Shown here piece by piece: positions 1 to 8,457 of a stretch of DNA of 64,000 nucleotides (the stretch's first letter is position 1; each line of letters starts with the position of its first letter). The stretch is from Streptomyces sp. NBC_01264. GTDB lineage: Bacteria > Actinomycetota > Actinomycetes > Streptomycetales > Streptomycetaceae. The translations under genes were made by a program, and so were the position numbers. The notes below the pieces were generated by a model that was not told where the DNA came from, ran no database searches, and worked only from the letters and a program-made list of their open reading frames with translations. Where the stretch lies: assembly GCF_026340675.1 (NCBI RefSeq), contig NZ_JAPEOX010000001.1, positions 4,216,001 through 4,280,000 on the forward strand, given 5' to 3'.

Positions 1-92
1 GGTGAGGGTCGATTGGACACGACTCACCCAAACTGCCGTAGCTTTCGGAACCGTTGGCTCCGTGTTCGGCAGATACGAAGAAAGGCTCAGTA

Positions 93-608
93 GTGAGCGA
101 GAAGAAGAAGGAGAGCGTCCTGGCGGGCTTCAAGGCCTTCCTGATGCGCGGCAACGTGGTGGACCTGGCGGTCGCCGTGGTCATCGGCGCCGCATTCACG
201 AACATCGTGAACTCCGTGGTGAAGGGGATCATCGGCCCCCTGGTCGGCGCCATCGGGACGAAGAACCTGGACGCCTACACCTCGTGCCTGAAGGGTCCTT
301 GCAGCGTCGACGCGAAGGGCGAGCCGGTCGGCGTGAACATCATGTGGGGCTCGGTGCTGAACGCGGCGCTCAGCTTCCTGATCACCGCCGCGGTCGTCTA
401 CTTCCTGATGGTCCTGCCGATGGCGAAGTACCTCGCCAAGGTGGAGCAGCGCCGCAAGGCGAAGGAAGGCGTCCAGGAGACCATGGAGATCACCGAGCTG
501 GTGGTCCTCAAGGAGATCCGCGACGCCCTGGTCGCCCAGCGCGGTGCGAACGGCGGGAACGGCGGGGCCCAGCCCGGCCAGTACGGCGACCCCGGGCCCC
601 GGCTCTAG
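93..608 (+). CDS. mscL: Large-conductance mechanosensitive channel MscL
   Basis: This is a homopentameric inner-membrane channel that opens under membrane tension and releases solutes during hypo-osmotic shock. The 171-residue product has the MscL layout: an amphipathic N-terminus (VLAGFKAFLMRGNVVDLAVAV), a first pore helix ending in the NIVNSVVKGI segment, a periplasmic loop with two cysteines (about residues 66 and 71), a second helix (SFLITAAVVYFLMVLPM) and a charged C-terminal helix. The GTG at 93 is chosen because AAAGG lies 7 bases upstream; an in-frame TTG at 54 would add 13 residues with no family match. The C-terminal tail is Gly/Asn-rich and longer than in E. coli MscL. It is transcribed alone on the plus strand, convergent with the small gene ending at 622. 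Family assignment is secure. Confidence 0.95.
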   Translation: MSEKKKESVLAGFKAFLMRGNVVDLAVAVVIGAAFTNIVNSVVKGIIGPLVGAIGTKNLDAYTSCLKGPCSVDAKGEPVGVNIMWGSVLNAALSFLITAAVVYFLMVLPMAKYLAKVEQRRKAKEGVQETMEITELVVLKEIRDALVAQRGANGGNGGAQPGQYGDPGPRL

Positions 609-621
609 GCGGCACCCCGGG

Positions 622-861
622 TCAGACGTGGTGCGGAGGCTTCTCGTCGAGGAAGCGGGCCAGGTCGGCCGCGCTTCCGCTGGCGGGCGGCCGTTCGCCC
701 CAGCCCCGGTCGGTGTCGTCCGAGGACTGCTGGTCGAGCGGGTCGCCGAAGTCCAGGCGCGGCTTCGGCCGGGACGTCGGCTGCGTCGCGGGCTGGGGCG
801 TGGACGGCGTCGCAGACTGGGCCTTCGGGGCGTGCGGGTCGGTGGCTGGGGCGTCGCTCAT
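622..861 (-). CDS. Small Pro/Ser/Thr-rich conserved hypothetical protein
   Basis: I do not recognise a function. The 79-residue product is hydrophilic with no membrane segment. An N-terminal Pro/Thr/Gln-rich low-complexity half is followed by a more ordered C-terminus (RLDFGDPLDQQSSDD..., then AADLARFLDEKPPHHV), which probably carries the conserved part. GGAGG sits immediately before the ATG at 861. It lies 37 bases downstream of the narK gene on the same strand, so it could be the last cistron of the nar operon or have its own promoter. The coding call rests on the good ribosome site, strong third-position GC and location. Confidence 0.65.
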   Translation of the reverse strand: MSDAPATDPHAPKAQSATPSTPQPATQPTSRPKPRLDFGDPLDQQSSDDTDRGWGERPPASGSAADLARFLDEKPPHHV

Positions 862-898
862 GCCTCCAGGGTACGGCCGTCCCCGCCACCGGCCCCGC

Positions 899-2332
899 TC
901 AGCTGGGGGCCTCGGCGCCCTTGCGGGCGTAGAACCAGTAGCAGACCACCAGGCACGTGGCGTAGAAGCCGATGAAGATCCACAGTGCGTTGGTGACGGC
1001 CATGGCCGCGAACATCGCGGGGATGAAGAAGAAGCCGTAGGCCGCGATGGCCGAGGAGAAGCCGGTGACGGCGCCCGACTCCATCTCCGACTGCTTGAGC
1101 GCCGCGGCCTGTGCCTCGGGGCCCTTGCCCTCGGCCTCCTTCATGTGGTGGTCCCGGAAGATCACCGGGATCTGCCGGAAGGTCGAGCCGTTGCCCAGGC
1201 CGGAGAAGGCGAAAGCCACCAGGAAGCCGATGTAGAAGGGCCAGAAGTCGCCCTCCTTGCCACCGGACGGCAGCGCGAAGATCACCACGACGAGGGCCGC
1301 GGCCATGCCGATGAAGGACAGGATCGTGACCCTGGCTCCGCCGATCTTGTCCGAGAGCCAGCCGCCGCCCCAGCGCGTGAGGGCCCCGATGAACGGACCG
1401 ATCCAGGCGTAGGTGGTGGCCTGGTAGCCCTGCCCCTCGAAATTGTTCTTGATCAGCAGCGGCAGGGCGGCCGCGAAGCCGATGAAGGACCCGAAGGTGC
1501 CGACGTACAGCCAGGTCATCAGCCAGTTGTGCTTGCGCTTGAAGATGATCTTCTGCTGGCTGAAGGGGGCCGCGGCCACCTGGAGGTCGTTCATCAGGAA
1601 CCAGGCGGCCAGCGCCATGATGACCAGCAGCGGCACCCAGAGGAAGGCGCCGTTCTGCAGCCAGATGTCGGTGTTCTTCTTCCCGTCGTACTGGGGTCCG
1701 CCCGCCGGGGCGCCCAAGACGGCCGCGGTGACCACCAGCGGGGCGACCAGCTGGACCACGCTCACGCCGAGGTTGCCGAGGCCGCCGTTGAGGCCGTTGG
1801 CGCTGCCCTTCTCCCGCTTGGGGAAGAAGAAGCCGATGTTCGCCATCGAGGAGGCGAAGTTCGCGCCGCCGATGCCGCAGACGGCCGCGATCAGCGCCAG
1901 CTCCCAGTACGGGGTCCCGGTGTCCTGGAGCGCGAAGCCCAGCCACAGCATCGGCCCGACCAGGATGATCGTGCTGAAGGCGGTGAACTTCCGCTCGCCG
2001 AACATCGGCCCGATGAAGGTGTAGAGGATCCGGAAGGTACCGCCGGTGATACCGGGGATGGCGGTCAGCCAGAACAGCTGCGACTTCGAGAAGCCGAAGC
2101 CGACGTCGTTCAGCCTGACCACGGTCACCGACCAGACCTGCCAGACCACGAAGCCGAGCATCAGGGCCGGGATCGAGACCCAGAGATTGCGCTGGGCGAC
2201 CCGGTGTCCGGTGGACTGCCAGAAGCCCTCGTCCTCGGGCCGCCAGTCGGCGATGGTGGCCCCGGGCTTGTAGCTCTCCGCGCGGTGGCTGTGGGATGCC
2301 GACGAAGTCGGCGTGGGCATCGACATGGTCAT
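899..2332 (-). CDS. narK: NarK-type nitrate/nitrite MFS transporter (copy 1)
   Basis: This is a 12-helix major facilitator that moves nitrate and/or nitrite across the cytoplasmic membrane. The nitrate-porter signatures are visible: the GIGGANFASSMANIGFFFP segment in the middle of the N-terminal half, the GGLGNLGVS segment after it, and GNGSTFRQIP in the C-terminal half. The 477-residue length is normal for the family. The start at 2332 is chosen because its ATG overlaps the upstream stop as ATGA, implying translational coupling; a GTG further upstream would lie inside the previous gene. It is the last clear gene of the molybdo-oxidoreductase operon. A close paralogue lies at 12496-13917; the two share long identical stretches, including the KGAEAPS C-terminus. 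Confidence 0.92.
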   Translation of the reverse strand: MTMSMPTPTSSASHSHRAESYKPGATIADWRPEDEGFWQSTGHRVAQRNLWVSIPALMLGFVVWQVWSVTVVRLNDVGFGFSKSQLFWLTAIPGITGGTFRILYTFIGPMFGERKFTAFSTIILVGPMLWLGFALQDTGTPYWELALIAAVCGIGGANFASSMANIGFFFPKREKGSANGLNGGLGNLGVSVVQLVAPLVVTAAVLGAPAGGPQYDGKKNTDIWLQNGAFLWVPLLVIMALAAWFLMNDLQVAAAPFSQQKIIFKRKHNWLMTWLYVGTFGSFIGFAAALPLLIKNNFEGQGYQATTYAWIGPFIGALTRWGGGWLSDKIGGARVTILSFIGMAAALVVVIFALPSGGKEGDFWPFYIGFLVAFAFSGLGNGSTFRQIPVIFRDHHMKEAEGKGPEAQAAALKQSEMESGAVTGFSSAIAAYGFFFIPAMFAAMAVTNALWIFIGFYATCLVVCYWFYARKGAEAPS

Positions 2333-2697
2333 CGGTCCTTCGGGTCGAGGAGCCACAGTCCGATCACTACGAGGAAGGACAGGATCAGGAACCCCGCTCC
2401 CCACCAGGCCGTGCCGGTGTTTCCCTTCATCCACTCGTTGACGGTCACGGTGAGCGCCCAGAGCTGGCCGATCACGACCGTCAGGGCCAGGACGAGGCGC
2501 GCGTTGAGGCGGGACGAGCGCTCGGGCTCCTGCTCGGTGCCGGCGCCGGGGCCCGGGCCCGTGTGCCGGATCCGGGGGTCCCCGTACCCGCTGGTGGAGC
2601 GGATCTGCGGGTACCGTTCGCGCACCGGCCGGTTGAGCCGTGGCTGGGCACTTCCCGGGTGGTACTCCGGGCGGGGTGGCAGCGGGGCCTCGCTCAT
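2329..2697 (-). CDS. Small two-helix membrane protein of the nar operon (likely DUF6755)
   Basis: The 122-residue protein has a hydrophilic Pro/Arg-rich N-terminal half and two predicted membrane helices in the C-terminal half (LVLALTVVIGQLWALTV and WWGAGFLILSFLVVIGLWLL) that end close to the C-terminus. No catalytic motif is visible. The ATG at 2697 overlaps the Rieske stop (ATGA) and has a strong GGAGG; its own stop overlaps the narK start the same way. This sandwich position suggests a small subunit or assembly partner of the membrane oxidoreductase. The DUF6755 assignment is from memory of Streptomyces proteins found beside Rieske genes and was not searched. Confidence 0.8.
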   Translation of the reverse strand: MSEAPLPPRPEYHPGSAQPRLNRPVRERYPQIRSTSGYGDPRIRHTGPGPGAGTEQEPERSSRLNARLVLALTVVIGQLWALTVTVNEWMKGNTGTAWWGAGFLILSFLVVIGLWLLDPKDR

Positions 2698-3377
2698 GTG
2701 GGCCTCCTCTCGGTGGTACCGGCCCGGGCCGCGCCGGGGCAGCCCAGGCGGGCGGACTCCTCCGGGTGGGAGTCGCCGAACTGCCGGCAGAGCGCGTCCT
2801 TGACCTGCTCTCCCGACCGGGCGGTCGCCACGGCCCAGACGCTGCCGTCGGCCTGCTCGGTCAGGTAGATCCGCGGCAGCGGGCGCGGCGGCGGACCGGC
2901 CGTCACCTCGCCGGTGCGGGCGTCGAAGACACCCTCGTGGCAGGGGCAGTACAGCTCCCCGTCGGGGCCCCGGTCCTCGCGCCACAGCACCCCGCAGGCC
3001 AGGTGCGTGCAGACGGCGGAGTAGCCCACGAGGGAGCCGTCCCCGAGGCGCACGGCCAGAGCCCGGTCGTCCTCGCCCGGGAACCGGAAGGCCACGGACT
3101 GGCCGGGAGGCAGCAGGTCGGCGACCTTCTTCGGATCGGGCAGGCCCTCGTTGTCGCCGTGCCGGTGCAGGATGCCGGCGGCGACGCCGACACCGCCGAT
3201 GGCCAGGCCGCCGGAGACGGTGGCGACGATCCGCAGGTAGTCACGGCGGGTGGTGAGGGAGTCGGCGCTGATCCGGTCGCGCAGCTGCGCGATCGCGGCA
3301 TCGGCGGCCGCTCCGCCGTCCGCGTGGCCGTCACCCTGGTTGCCTGGGTGCGGAGGGGGCTGCTCGGTGACGCTCAT
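2694..3377 (-). CDS. Tat-exported Rieske [2Fe-2S] protein
   Basis: This 227-residue electron carrier has a C-terminal Rieske fold. Cluster ligands are visible as C123-x-H125 and C144-x2-H147, with C128 and C146 placed to form the usual stabilising disulfide. A twin-arginine motif (TTRRDYLRI, about residues 42-50) precedes a hydrophobic segment (about 51-70), so the protein is probably exported by Tat and held by an uncleaved anchor. It could pass electrons between quinol and the molybdo-enzyme complex of this operon or to another acceptor. Both ends overlap neighbours by 4 bp. The C-terminal extension after the Rieske fold contains two more cysteines of unknown role. Rieske proteins are not a standard part of NarGHI or NasA systems, which makes this operon unusual. 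Confidence 0.9.
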   Translation of the reverse strand: MSVTEQPPPHPGNQGDGHADGGAAADAAIAQLRDRISADSLTTRRDYLRIVATVSGGLAIGGVGVAAGILHRHGDNEGLPDPKKVADLLPPGQSVAFRFPGEDDRALAVRLGDGSLVGYSAVCTHLACGVLWREDRGPDGELYCPCHEGVFDARTGEVTAGPPPRPLPRIYLTEQADGSVWAVATARSGEQVKDALCRQFGDSHPEESARLGCPGAARAGTTERRPT

Positions 3378-3973
3378 CGGACATCCCTTCCGTTGATCTC
3401 GACGACGGGCAGGCCGCCGGGGACGGGCCACTGGACCTTGTCGGCGGGGACGACCATGGCCACGCCGGTCTGGACGACGACGTCGCCGAAGACGAAGGAG
3501 TCGGCCACCTGGACCCCGGGGCGCTCCGCCTGGAGCTCTTCGAGGGTTCCGTAGAAGAGGGCTCCGGTCGGGCAGACGGTCGCGCACATCGGGGCGAGCC
3601 CGTAGGCGGTGCGGTCGTAGCAGAGGTTGCACTTCATCTGCAGCTTCGCCTGGAGGTCGATCTTCGGGATGCCGAAGGGGCAGGCGTTGACGCAGTTGGA
3701 GCAGCCGATGCAGCGGGTGGTGTCGGCCTGCTGGACCACCCCGTCGGCGGTCACCAGGATCGCGTCGGCGGGACAGACCTCGGCGCAGGGCGCGACCGGG
3801 TCCTCGCAGTGCATGCAGACGCTCGGGAGGGAGGCGACGGACATGCCGGGTTCGGTGTAGTCCAGGTGGATCATCGACTTCCCGCGGTGCGAATCGCACT
3901 CGCGGCAAGCCGAGACGCACGCCTGGCAGCCGATGCACCGACCCGGGTCGATGAAGATCGTGCGGCCCATCAT
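3374..3973 (-). CDS. Four-cluster [4Fe-4S] ferredoxin subunit (NrfC/HybA-like)
   Basis: This electron-transfer subunit should link a molybdopterin catalytic subunit to a membrane quinol-binding subunit. Four cysteine groups typical of the DmsB/NrfC/PsrB family are visible in 199 residues: RCIGCQACVSAC near the start, CMHC...CAEVCP, RCIGCSNCVNACPFG, and CNLC...CATVCPTG. There is no signal peptide, so it acts on the cytoplasmic side unless co-exported. Two adjacent ATGs start the gene; the first (3973) has GAGGAG about 10 bases upstream. It begins 6 bases after the molybdo-enzyme stop and overlaps the Rieske start by ATGA. The C-terminal 40 residues after the last cluster form a short domain. 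Confidence 0.92.
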   Translation of the reverse strand: MMGRTIFIDPGRCIGCQACVSACRECDSHRGKSMIHLDYTEPGMSVASLPSVCMHCEDPVAPCAEVCPADAILVTADGVVQQADTTRCIGCSNCVNACPFGIPKIDLQAKLQMKCNLCYDRTAYGLAPMCATVCPTGALFYGTLEELQAERPGVQVADSFVFGDVVVQTGVAMVVPADKVQWPVPGGLPVVEINGRDVR

Positions 3974-3979
3974 GGCGGG

Positions 3980-6310
3980 TCAGCTCCTCTCCGCCGTGCC
4001 ACGGCCCTGGGGGGACGTGGGCGGCAGGGGGTCGGTGCGGGAGACCTGGGTCTCCGGATAGGCCTCACGACCCGGTGGGGTGGGCGGGGCGGGCACCTCG
4101 TCGACCCGCTCGGCGGCCTCGATCCGGGCGGCGCAGACCTTGTACTCGGGGATCTTCGAGCGGGGGTCGAGTGCGTCGATGGTCAGGGCGTTCGCGGACG
4201 TCGGGACGGGCCAGTGGTACGGGATGAAGACGGTGTCGGGGCGGATCGCCTCGGTGACCAGGGCCGGGAACACCTCGCTGCCGCGCCGGGTGACCACCCG
4301 TACCGGGTCGCCGTTGCGGAAGCCGTGCGAGGGGTGGACCTCCACCCAGGGGCGGGGGGTCTGCTCGACGAGGGCGCCGAGCCGTCGGGTCTGGTTGCCG
4401 GAGAGGAAATGCGCGACGGTGCGGCCGGTGGTGAGGGAGAGGGGGTACTCCTCGGTGTAGGCGTCCATGGGCGGATGCCATTCCACGACCTGCATGTGGA
4501 TCTTGCCGTCGGGGTGGTAGGTCCGGCCGTCCTCGAACAGCCGGGGAGTGCCCGGGTGCTCGGTGGAGGGGCAGGGCCAGGCGATCCCGCCGGTCTCGTC
4601 GAGGCGGTCGTAGGTGATGCCGTAGTAGTCGTTGACCGTGCCGGCGGAGGCCACGCGCAGCTCCTCGAACACCTCGCGGGAGCCGGGGAAATCGAAGTGC
4701 TTCCCGGCACCGAGCCGCCTGGCGAGCTCGCAGATGACCCAGGTGTCGGTGCGCACCCCGGCGGGGGGCTCCTGGGCCTTGTTGTGCTTGACCACGCGGG
4801 CCTCGGCGTTGGCCATCACGCCCTCGTCCTCGGCCCAGGTGGTGACGGGGAAGACCACGTGGGCGTTGGCCGCGGTCTCGGAGAGGAAGAAGTCGAACTG
4901 GGCGTGGAACTCGGCGGTGTCGTAGCCGTCCTTGACCACCGCGTAGTTGGGGAGGGAGACGAAGGGGTTGTTGCAGATGCCGATGAGGCCGCGGATCTCC
5001 CCCCGTTGCATCTGCCAGACCATCTCCATCATGGAGGTGCCGGCGCCGGGGAGTTCGGACTCCTCGATGCCCCAGATCTGGCAGATCTGCTTGCGGTGCT
5101 CCGGGTTGGTGATGGAGCGGCCGCCGGGAAGGAGATCGGACTTCTGGCCGTGCTCGCGGCCGCCCTGGCCGTTGCCCTGCCCGGTGATGGTGCCGTAGCC
5201 CGCTCCGGGCTTGCCGATGTGGCCGGTGGCCACGCACAGGTTGATCACGGAGAGGCAGTTCTCGACGCCCTGGGAGTGGTGCTCGATGCCCCGGGCGTGC
5301 CAGGCCATGGCCTTGTCCGCGCCGGCGAAGACCCGTGCCACCTGGACGATCTGCGAGGCGGGCACCCCGCAGATCTCCGCGGACCGGGAGGGCGGGTACG
5401 CGGCGACGGTCTTCTTGACCTCTTCCCAGCCCGTGGTGTTCGCGGCGATGTAGGCCTCGTCGGTGAGGCCTTCGGCGATGACCACGTTCAGCACGGCGTT
5501 GAAGAAGGCCGAGTCGGTGCCGGGTTTGATCGCGACGTGGATGTCTGCGGTGCGGGCGATGGCCGTCTCGCGCGGGTCGATCACGATCAGCGAGGCGCCG
5601 CGGTCCCGGGCGCCCCACAGGTACTGGGTCATCACGGGGAAGCACTCCCCCACGTTCGACCCGGCGATGAGCAGGCAGTCGGTGAGGAGGATGTCGGAGA
5701 AGGGGTTGCCGGCCCGGTCGATGCCGAAGGCGAGCTTGTTGGCTCCGGCGGCGCTGACCATGCACAGGCGGCCGTTGTAGTCGACGTGCTTGGACTTCAG
5801 CGCGACCCGGGCGAACTTGCCGACCAGGTAGGTCTTCTCGGAGAACAGGCTGGCTCCGCCGAGCAGGCCGAAGGCGTCGTTGCCGTGGGCCTCCTGGATG
5901 CGCCGGATCTCGGAGACGGTGAAGTCCAGGGCCTCGTCCCAGGAGCACTCCTTGAACTCCTCGTCCCGGGAGCGCCGCATCAGCGGGGCGGTCAGCCGGT
6001 CGGGGTGGTTGACCTGCTGGTAGGCGTTGATGCCCTTGGGGCACAGCCGCATCCGGTTGATGTCGTGGTTGCGGGGCTCCACGCCGAAGACCTTGCCGCC
6101 CTTGTCCACGCGCAGGTACATCCCGCACTGCACCCCGCAGAAGCAGCAGTGGGTGGGGACCAGGGTTTCGCCGTTCTGGTCGGCGTGCCACTGGTCGGCG
6201 GGGATGCCGCCGGCGTCGCGGAAGTTGCGGGTGCCGGGCGGGGCGATGGAGGGGTCGATGGAGACGGGTACGGGCCGGGACGCGGCCTTGGCGGGGTCGG
6301 TCGCGGTCAC
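3980..6310 (-). CDS. Molybdopterin oxidoreductase, NasA/nitrate-reductase-like catalytic subunit
   Basis: This 776-residue bis-MGD enzyme of the DMSO-reductase superfamily carries an N-terminal [4Fe-4S] motif (C55-x2-C58-x3-C62, then C90 in LCPKG). A probable molybdenum-ligating cysteine, C183, sits in NGRLCMVSAAG, which resembles the NSRLCMSSA of assimilatory/periplasmic nitrate reductases rather than Sec/Cys formate dehydrogenases. The C-terminal molydopterin-binding domain includes TTGRTVAHFLSGNQTRR. No Tat signal precedes it, so it is probably cytoplasmic. The GTG at 6310 overlaps the upstream stop (GTGA). Neighbouring narK favours nitrate as substrate; the nearby pfl genes make formate an alternative. 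The partners (membrane, ferredoxin and Rieske subunits) are those of a quinone-linked enzyme, unlike classical NADH- or ferredoxin-dependent NasA. Confidence 0.88.
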   Translation of the reverse strand: MTATDPAKAASRPVPVSIDPSIAPPGTRNFRDAGGIPADQWHADQNGETLVPTHCCFCGVQCGMYLRVDKGGKVFGVEPRNHDINRMRLCPKGINAYQQVNHPDRLTAPLMRRSRDEEFKECSWDEALDFTVSEIRRIQEAHGNDAFGLLGGASLFSEKTYLVGKFARVALKSKHVDYNGRLCMVSAAGANKLAFGIDRAGNPFSDILLTDCLLIAGSNVGECFPVMTQYLWGARDRGASLIVIDPRETAIARTADIHVAIKPGTDSAFFNAVLNVVIAEGLTDEAYIAANTTGWEEVKKTVAAYPPSRSAEICGVPASQIVQVARVFAGADKAMAWHARGIEHHSQGVENCLSVINLCVATGHIGKPGAGYGTITGQGNGQGGREHGQKSDLLPGGRSITNPEHRKQICQIWGIEESELPGAGTSMMEMVWQMQRGEIRGLIGICNNPFVSLPNYAVVKDGYDTAEFHAQFDFFLSETAANAHVVFPVTTWAEDEGVMANAEARVVKHNKAQEPPAGVRTDTWVICELARRLGAGKHFDFPGSREVFEELRVASAGTVNDYYGITYDRLDETGGIAWPCPSTEHPGTPRLFEDGRTYHPDGKIHMQVVEWHPPMDAYTEEYPLSLTTGRTVAHFLSGNQTRRLGALVEQTPRPWVEVHPSHGFRNGDPVRVVTRRGSEVFPALVTEAIRPDTVFIPYHWPVPTSANALTIDALDPRSKIPEYKVCAARIEAAERVDEVPAPPTPPGREAYPETQVSRTDPLPPTSPQGRGTAERS

Positions 6311-7401
6311 TTGAAGCCCTTCTTGACGTGGGTCAGGTAGGCGTTGCCGCGCAGGACCCGCTTGCAGCGCGGGCAGTACTCGGCCCAGGCGTCGAAGTCG
6401 AGCTTCAGGTCCTTCATCGTTCCGCGCAGGTTCTCCACGTAGGGCGCGGTGTCGATGGGCTCCGCGCAGCGCTTGCAGAGGAAGACCTGCTCGTCCTGGC
6501 GGGCCGTGTACTTGAAGAGCTGCATGCCGACGGCGGCCGGGCGCTGGACGATGTGGAAGAACTTCCCGAACGGGATGTAGATGAGGGTGAACACCACCGA
6601 CACCATGTGCAGGATCGCGAGGAACTCGTATCCCCCGCCGTGCAGGAAGATCGAGGAGAAGGTCAGCAGCAGACCGGTCACGGAGATGACGATCAGGCAG
6701 ATCAGCGGCAGCAGGTCGTAGGCGAAGCGCTGGCCCGTCATGGCGCCGCGGTCCTTCATCCGCCGGTACAGGAAGTACGAGGCACCGGGGATGACGAGGA
6801 CGGCGGCGATGTCCAGGCCGTGGAACATCAGCCAGCCCAGCACGCTGAGCGCGTCGAAGCCGAGGACCTTGATGCCCCAGATCCGCATGTCGTAGCCGGG
6901 GCCCGCGCCGCTCTCCGAGGTGAAGGTGAACCAGCCCCAGGTCAGCGGGAAGGTGATGGCCGCGGCGAGCAGGCAGCCCCAGAACATCAGCTGGTGGGCG
7001 ATCCAGCGGGGGCGCGAGCGGGCGCCGAGGAACTTCTGGAAGCCGAGGTACGTGGCGATCATCTTCGGCAGGGCGGTGGGCGCCTTGCGGAAGTTGTCCA
7101 TCGACCAGAAGCTGCTGATGCCCTTTTTGAAGAGGCGCCGCGCGCCGGGGGCCGAGACCCACACGGTGTACCGGTAGGCCACGCCGAAGGCCAGGAAGAC
7201 GGTGGCGACGGCGTACGGCAGCAGGGCCGAGTCGAAGTCACGCAGCAGCCGGCTGCCGAGCACGATCGCGAGGATGAGCAGGAGCGAGACGACGGTGCCG
7301 GCCAGGGTGGCCCGTGCGGTGACGGACCGCCCGGCCGGCGGCGGGGTCTCGGGCGCCGGTGGGGGCGGCGCGGCGTCGATGACATCTGAGGGCTCGGACA
7401 C
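6307..7401 (-). CDS. NarI/HdrE-like membrane quinol-oxidising subunit with C-terminal zinc-ribbon
   Basis: The 364-residue protein has about six membrane helices between residues 33 and 290. Helix-embedded histidines (in AHQLMFW, MFHGLD, ILHMVS and KFFHIV) look like ligands for two b hemes, as in nitrate reductase gamma and heterodisulfide reductase E subunits. It should take electrons from menaquinol and pass them to the ferredoxin and molybdo subunits encoded next. A cytoplasmic tail carries CKRC and CPRC pairs that could bind zinc or a cluster, an addition not found in NarI. The GTG at 7401 is the first gene of the operon; its ribosome site is weak. It overlaps the molybdo-enzyme start (GTGA). 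Pairing with a NasA-type enzyme is inferred from gene order. Confidence 0.82.
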   Translation of the reverse strand: MSEPSDVIDAAPPPPAPETPPPAGRSVTARATLAGTVVSLLLILAIVLGSRLLRDFDSALLPYAVATVFLAFGVAYRYTVWVSAPGARRLFKKGISSFWSMDNFRKAPTALPKMIATYLGFQKFLGARSRPRWIAHQLMFWGCLLAAAITFPLTWGWFTFTSESGAGPGYDMRIWGIKVLGFDALSVLGWLMFHGLDIAAVLVIPGASYFLYRRMKDRGAMTGQRFAYDLLPLICLIVISVTGLLLTFSSIFLHGGGYEFLAILHMVSVVFTLIYIPFGKFFHIVQRPAAVGMQLFKYTARQDEQVFLCKRCAEPIDTAPYVENLRGTMKDLKLDFDAWAEYCPRCKRVLRGNAYLTHVKKGFK

Positions 7402-7505
7402 AGCACCACGCTAGGTGGTATGTACCGATTCGGCCCGTTATATGGAACTTACGGGTGCGCCGTTCGGGTGAGGGCTCGGGAGGGGAACCGAGGGGAACCC
7501 GAGGC

Positions 7506-8348
7506 TCAGACCGCGTTCAGTCCCTGCGCGGCGAAGATCTCCTTCGCCTCGGCGACCTGTGCGGCGGTCGGCGACGGGGTGTCGTGGAGGGTGAACTTCA
7601 TGTCCAGCGCCTCCCACTTGCTCTCGCCGAGCTTGTGGAAGGGCAGTACGTCGACCCGCGAGATGTTGTCGAGGCCGCCGGCGAAGGCGGCCACGCCCTC
7701 GATGTTGTCCCGGGCGTCGGTCAGTCCCGGCACCAGCACGAACCGCAGGTGCACCTCCTTGCCGAGGTCGGCGAGGCGGCGGGCGAAGTCCAGGGTCGGC
7801 TCCAGCGGGCGGCCGGTCACCTGCTTGTACGTCTCCCGGTCCCAGGACTTGATGTCCAGCAGGACCAGGTCCACGTCGCGCAGCAGCGCGTCGGTGGCGC
7901 GGGCCCCGAGGAAGCCGGAGGTGTCCAGGGCGGTGTGCAGCCCGAGGTCGTTCTTCATCCGGTGCAGCAGTTCGCCCGCGAAGACCGGCTGGAGCAGCGG
8001 TTCGCCGCCGGAGATGGTGGCGCCGCCCCCGGAGGCGGAGATGAACTTGGTGTACTTGCGGGCCTCGGCGATGACGTCGTCGGCCGAGGTGCGCTTGCCA
8101 TTGCGCATCCGCATGGTGTCGGGGTTGTGGCAGTACAGGCAGGTCAGCGGGCAGCCGGACAGGAAGGTCACGAACCGGGTCCCGGGGCCGTCGACCCCGG
8201 TGGACAGGTCCCAGGAGTGCACCGTGCCCTCGCTCGGCCGCTGCGTCGCGGCGGCGGCGGGCGTCTGGCCGGCGCTGAGCTGGCCGAGGCCCACGCTGAT
8301 CGCGTTGGCGTGGCCGACGGGAAGGCTCGTACCGAAGAGGACGGTCAT
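7506..8348 (-). CDS. pflA: Pyruvate formate-lyase activating enzyme
   Basis: This radical-SAM enzyme installs the glycyl radical on PflB using S-adenosylmethionine and a reduced [4Fe-4S] cluster. The cluster motif is CPLTCLYCHNP (Cx3Cx2C), followed by the ISGGEPLLQP glycine-rich SAM segment. The 280 residues are slightly longer than E. coli PflA because of an N-terminal extension of about 40 residues before the conserved GTVHSWDLSTGVDGPG start. GGAG is placed 8 bases before the ATG at 8348. It lies 109 bases downstream of pflB on the same strand, the standard pflBA order. The cluster is oxygen-sensitive, so it should be useful only under micro- or anaerobic conditions. Confidence 0.95.
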   Translation of the reverse strand: MTVLFGTSLPVGHANAISVGLGQLSAGQTPAAAATQRPSEGTVHSWDLSTGVDGPGTRFVTFLSGCPLTCLYCHNPDTMRMRNGKRTSADDVIAEARKYTKFISASGGGATISGGEPLLQPVFAGELLHRMKNDLGLHTALDTSGFLGARATDALLRDVDLVLLDIKSWDRETYKQVTGRPLEPTLDFARRLADLGKEVHLRFVLVPGLTDARDNIEGVAAFAGGLDNISRVDVLPFHKLGESKWEALDMKFTLHDTPSPTAAQVAEAKEIFAAQGLNAV

Positions 8349-8457
8349 GGCAGGTGCTCCAGCTTCCAGATTCCGTGGGCTGATCTGGTGACGCGCGGTC
8401 CCGGGGCCGGATGACGGCCGGCCCCGGGCCGCGCGTGCTCGTGGGCTCTCGTAAGGG

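Noticed and set aside
28..92. Short inverted GGTGAG/CTCACC near the left edge as a terminator
   Set aside because: The arms are only 6 bp with a 16-base gap, and the upstream gene is outside the window, so no call is made.
2..2803. 933-residue plus-strand frame opposite the nar genes
   Set aside because: It is Arg/Gly/Pro-rich with no recognisable domain and lies antisense to narK, the small membrane protein and Rieske genes, which have clear families. Long shadow frames are normal in high-GC DNA.
3809..6340. 843-residue plus-strand frame opposite the molybdo-enzyme
   Set aside because: It has a low-complexity Gly/Val/Asp-rich composition and is a mirror of the strongly conserved enzyme on the other strand.
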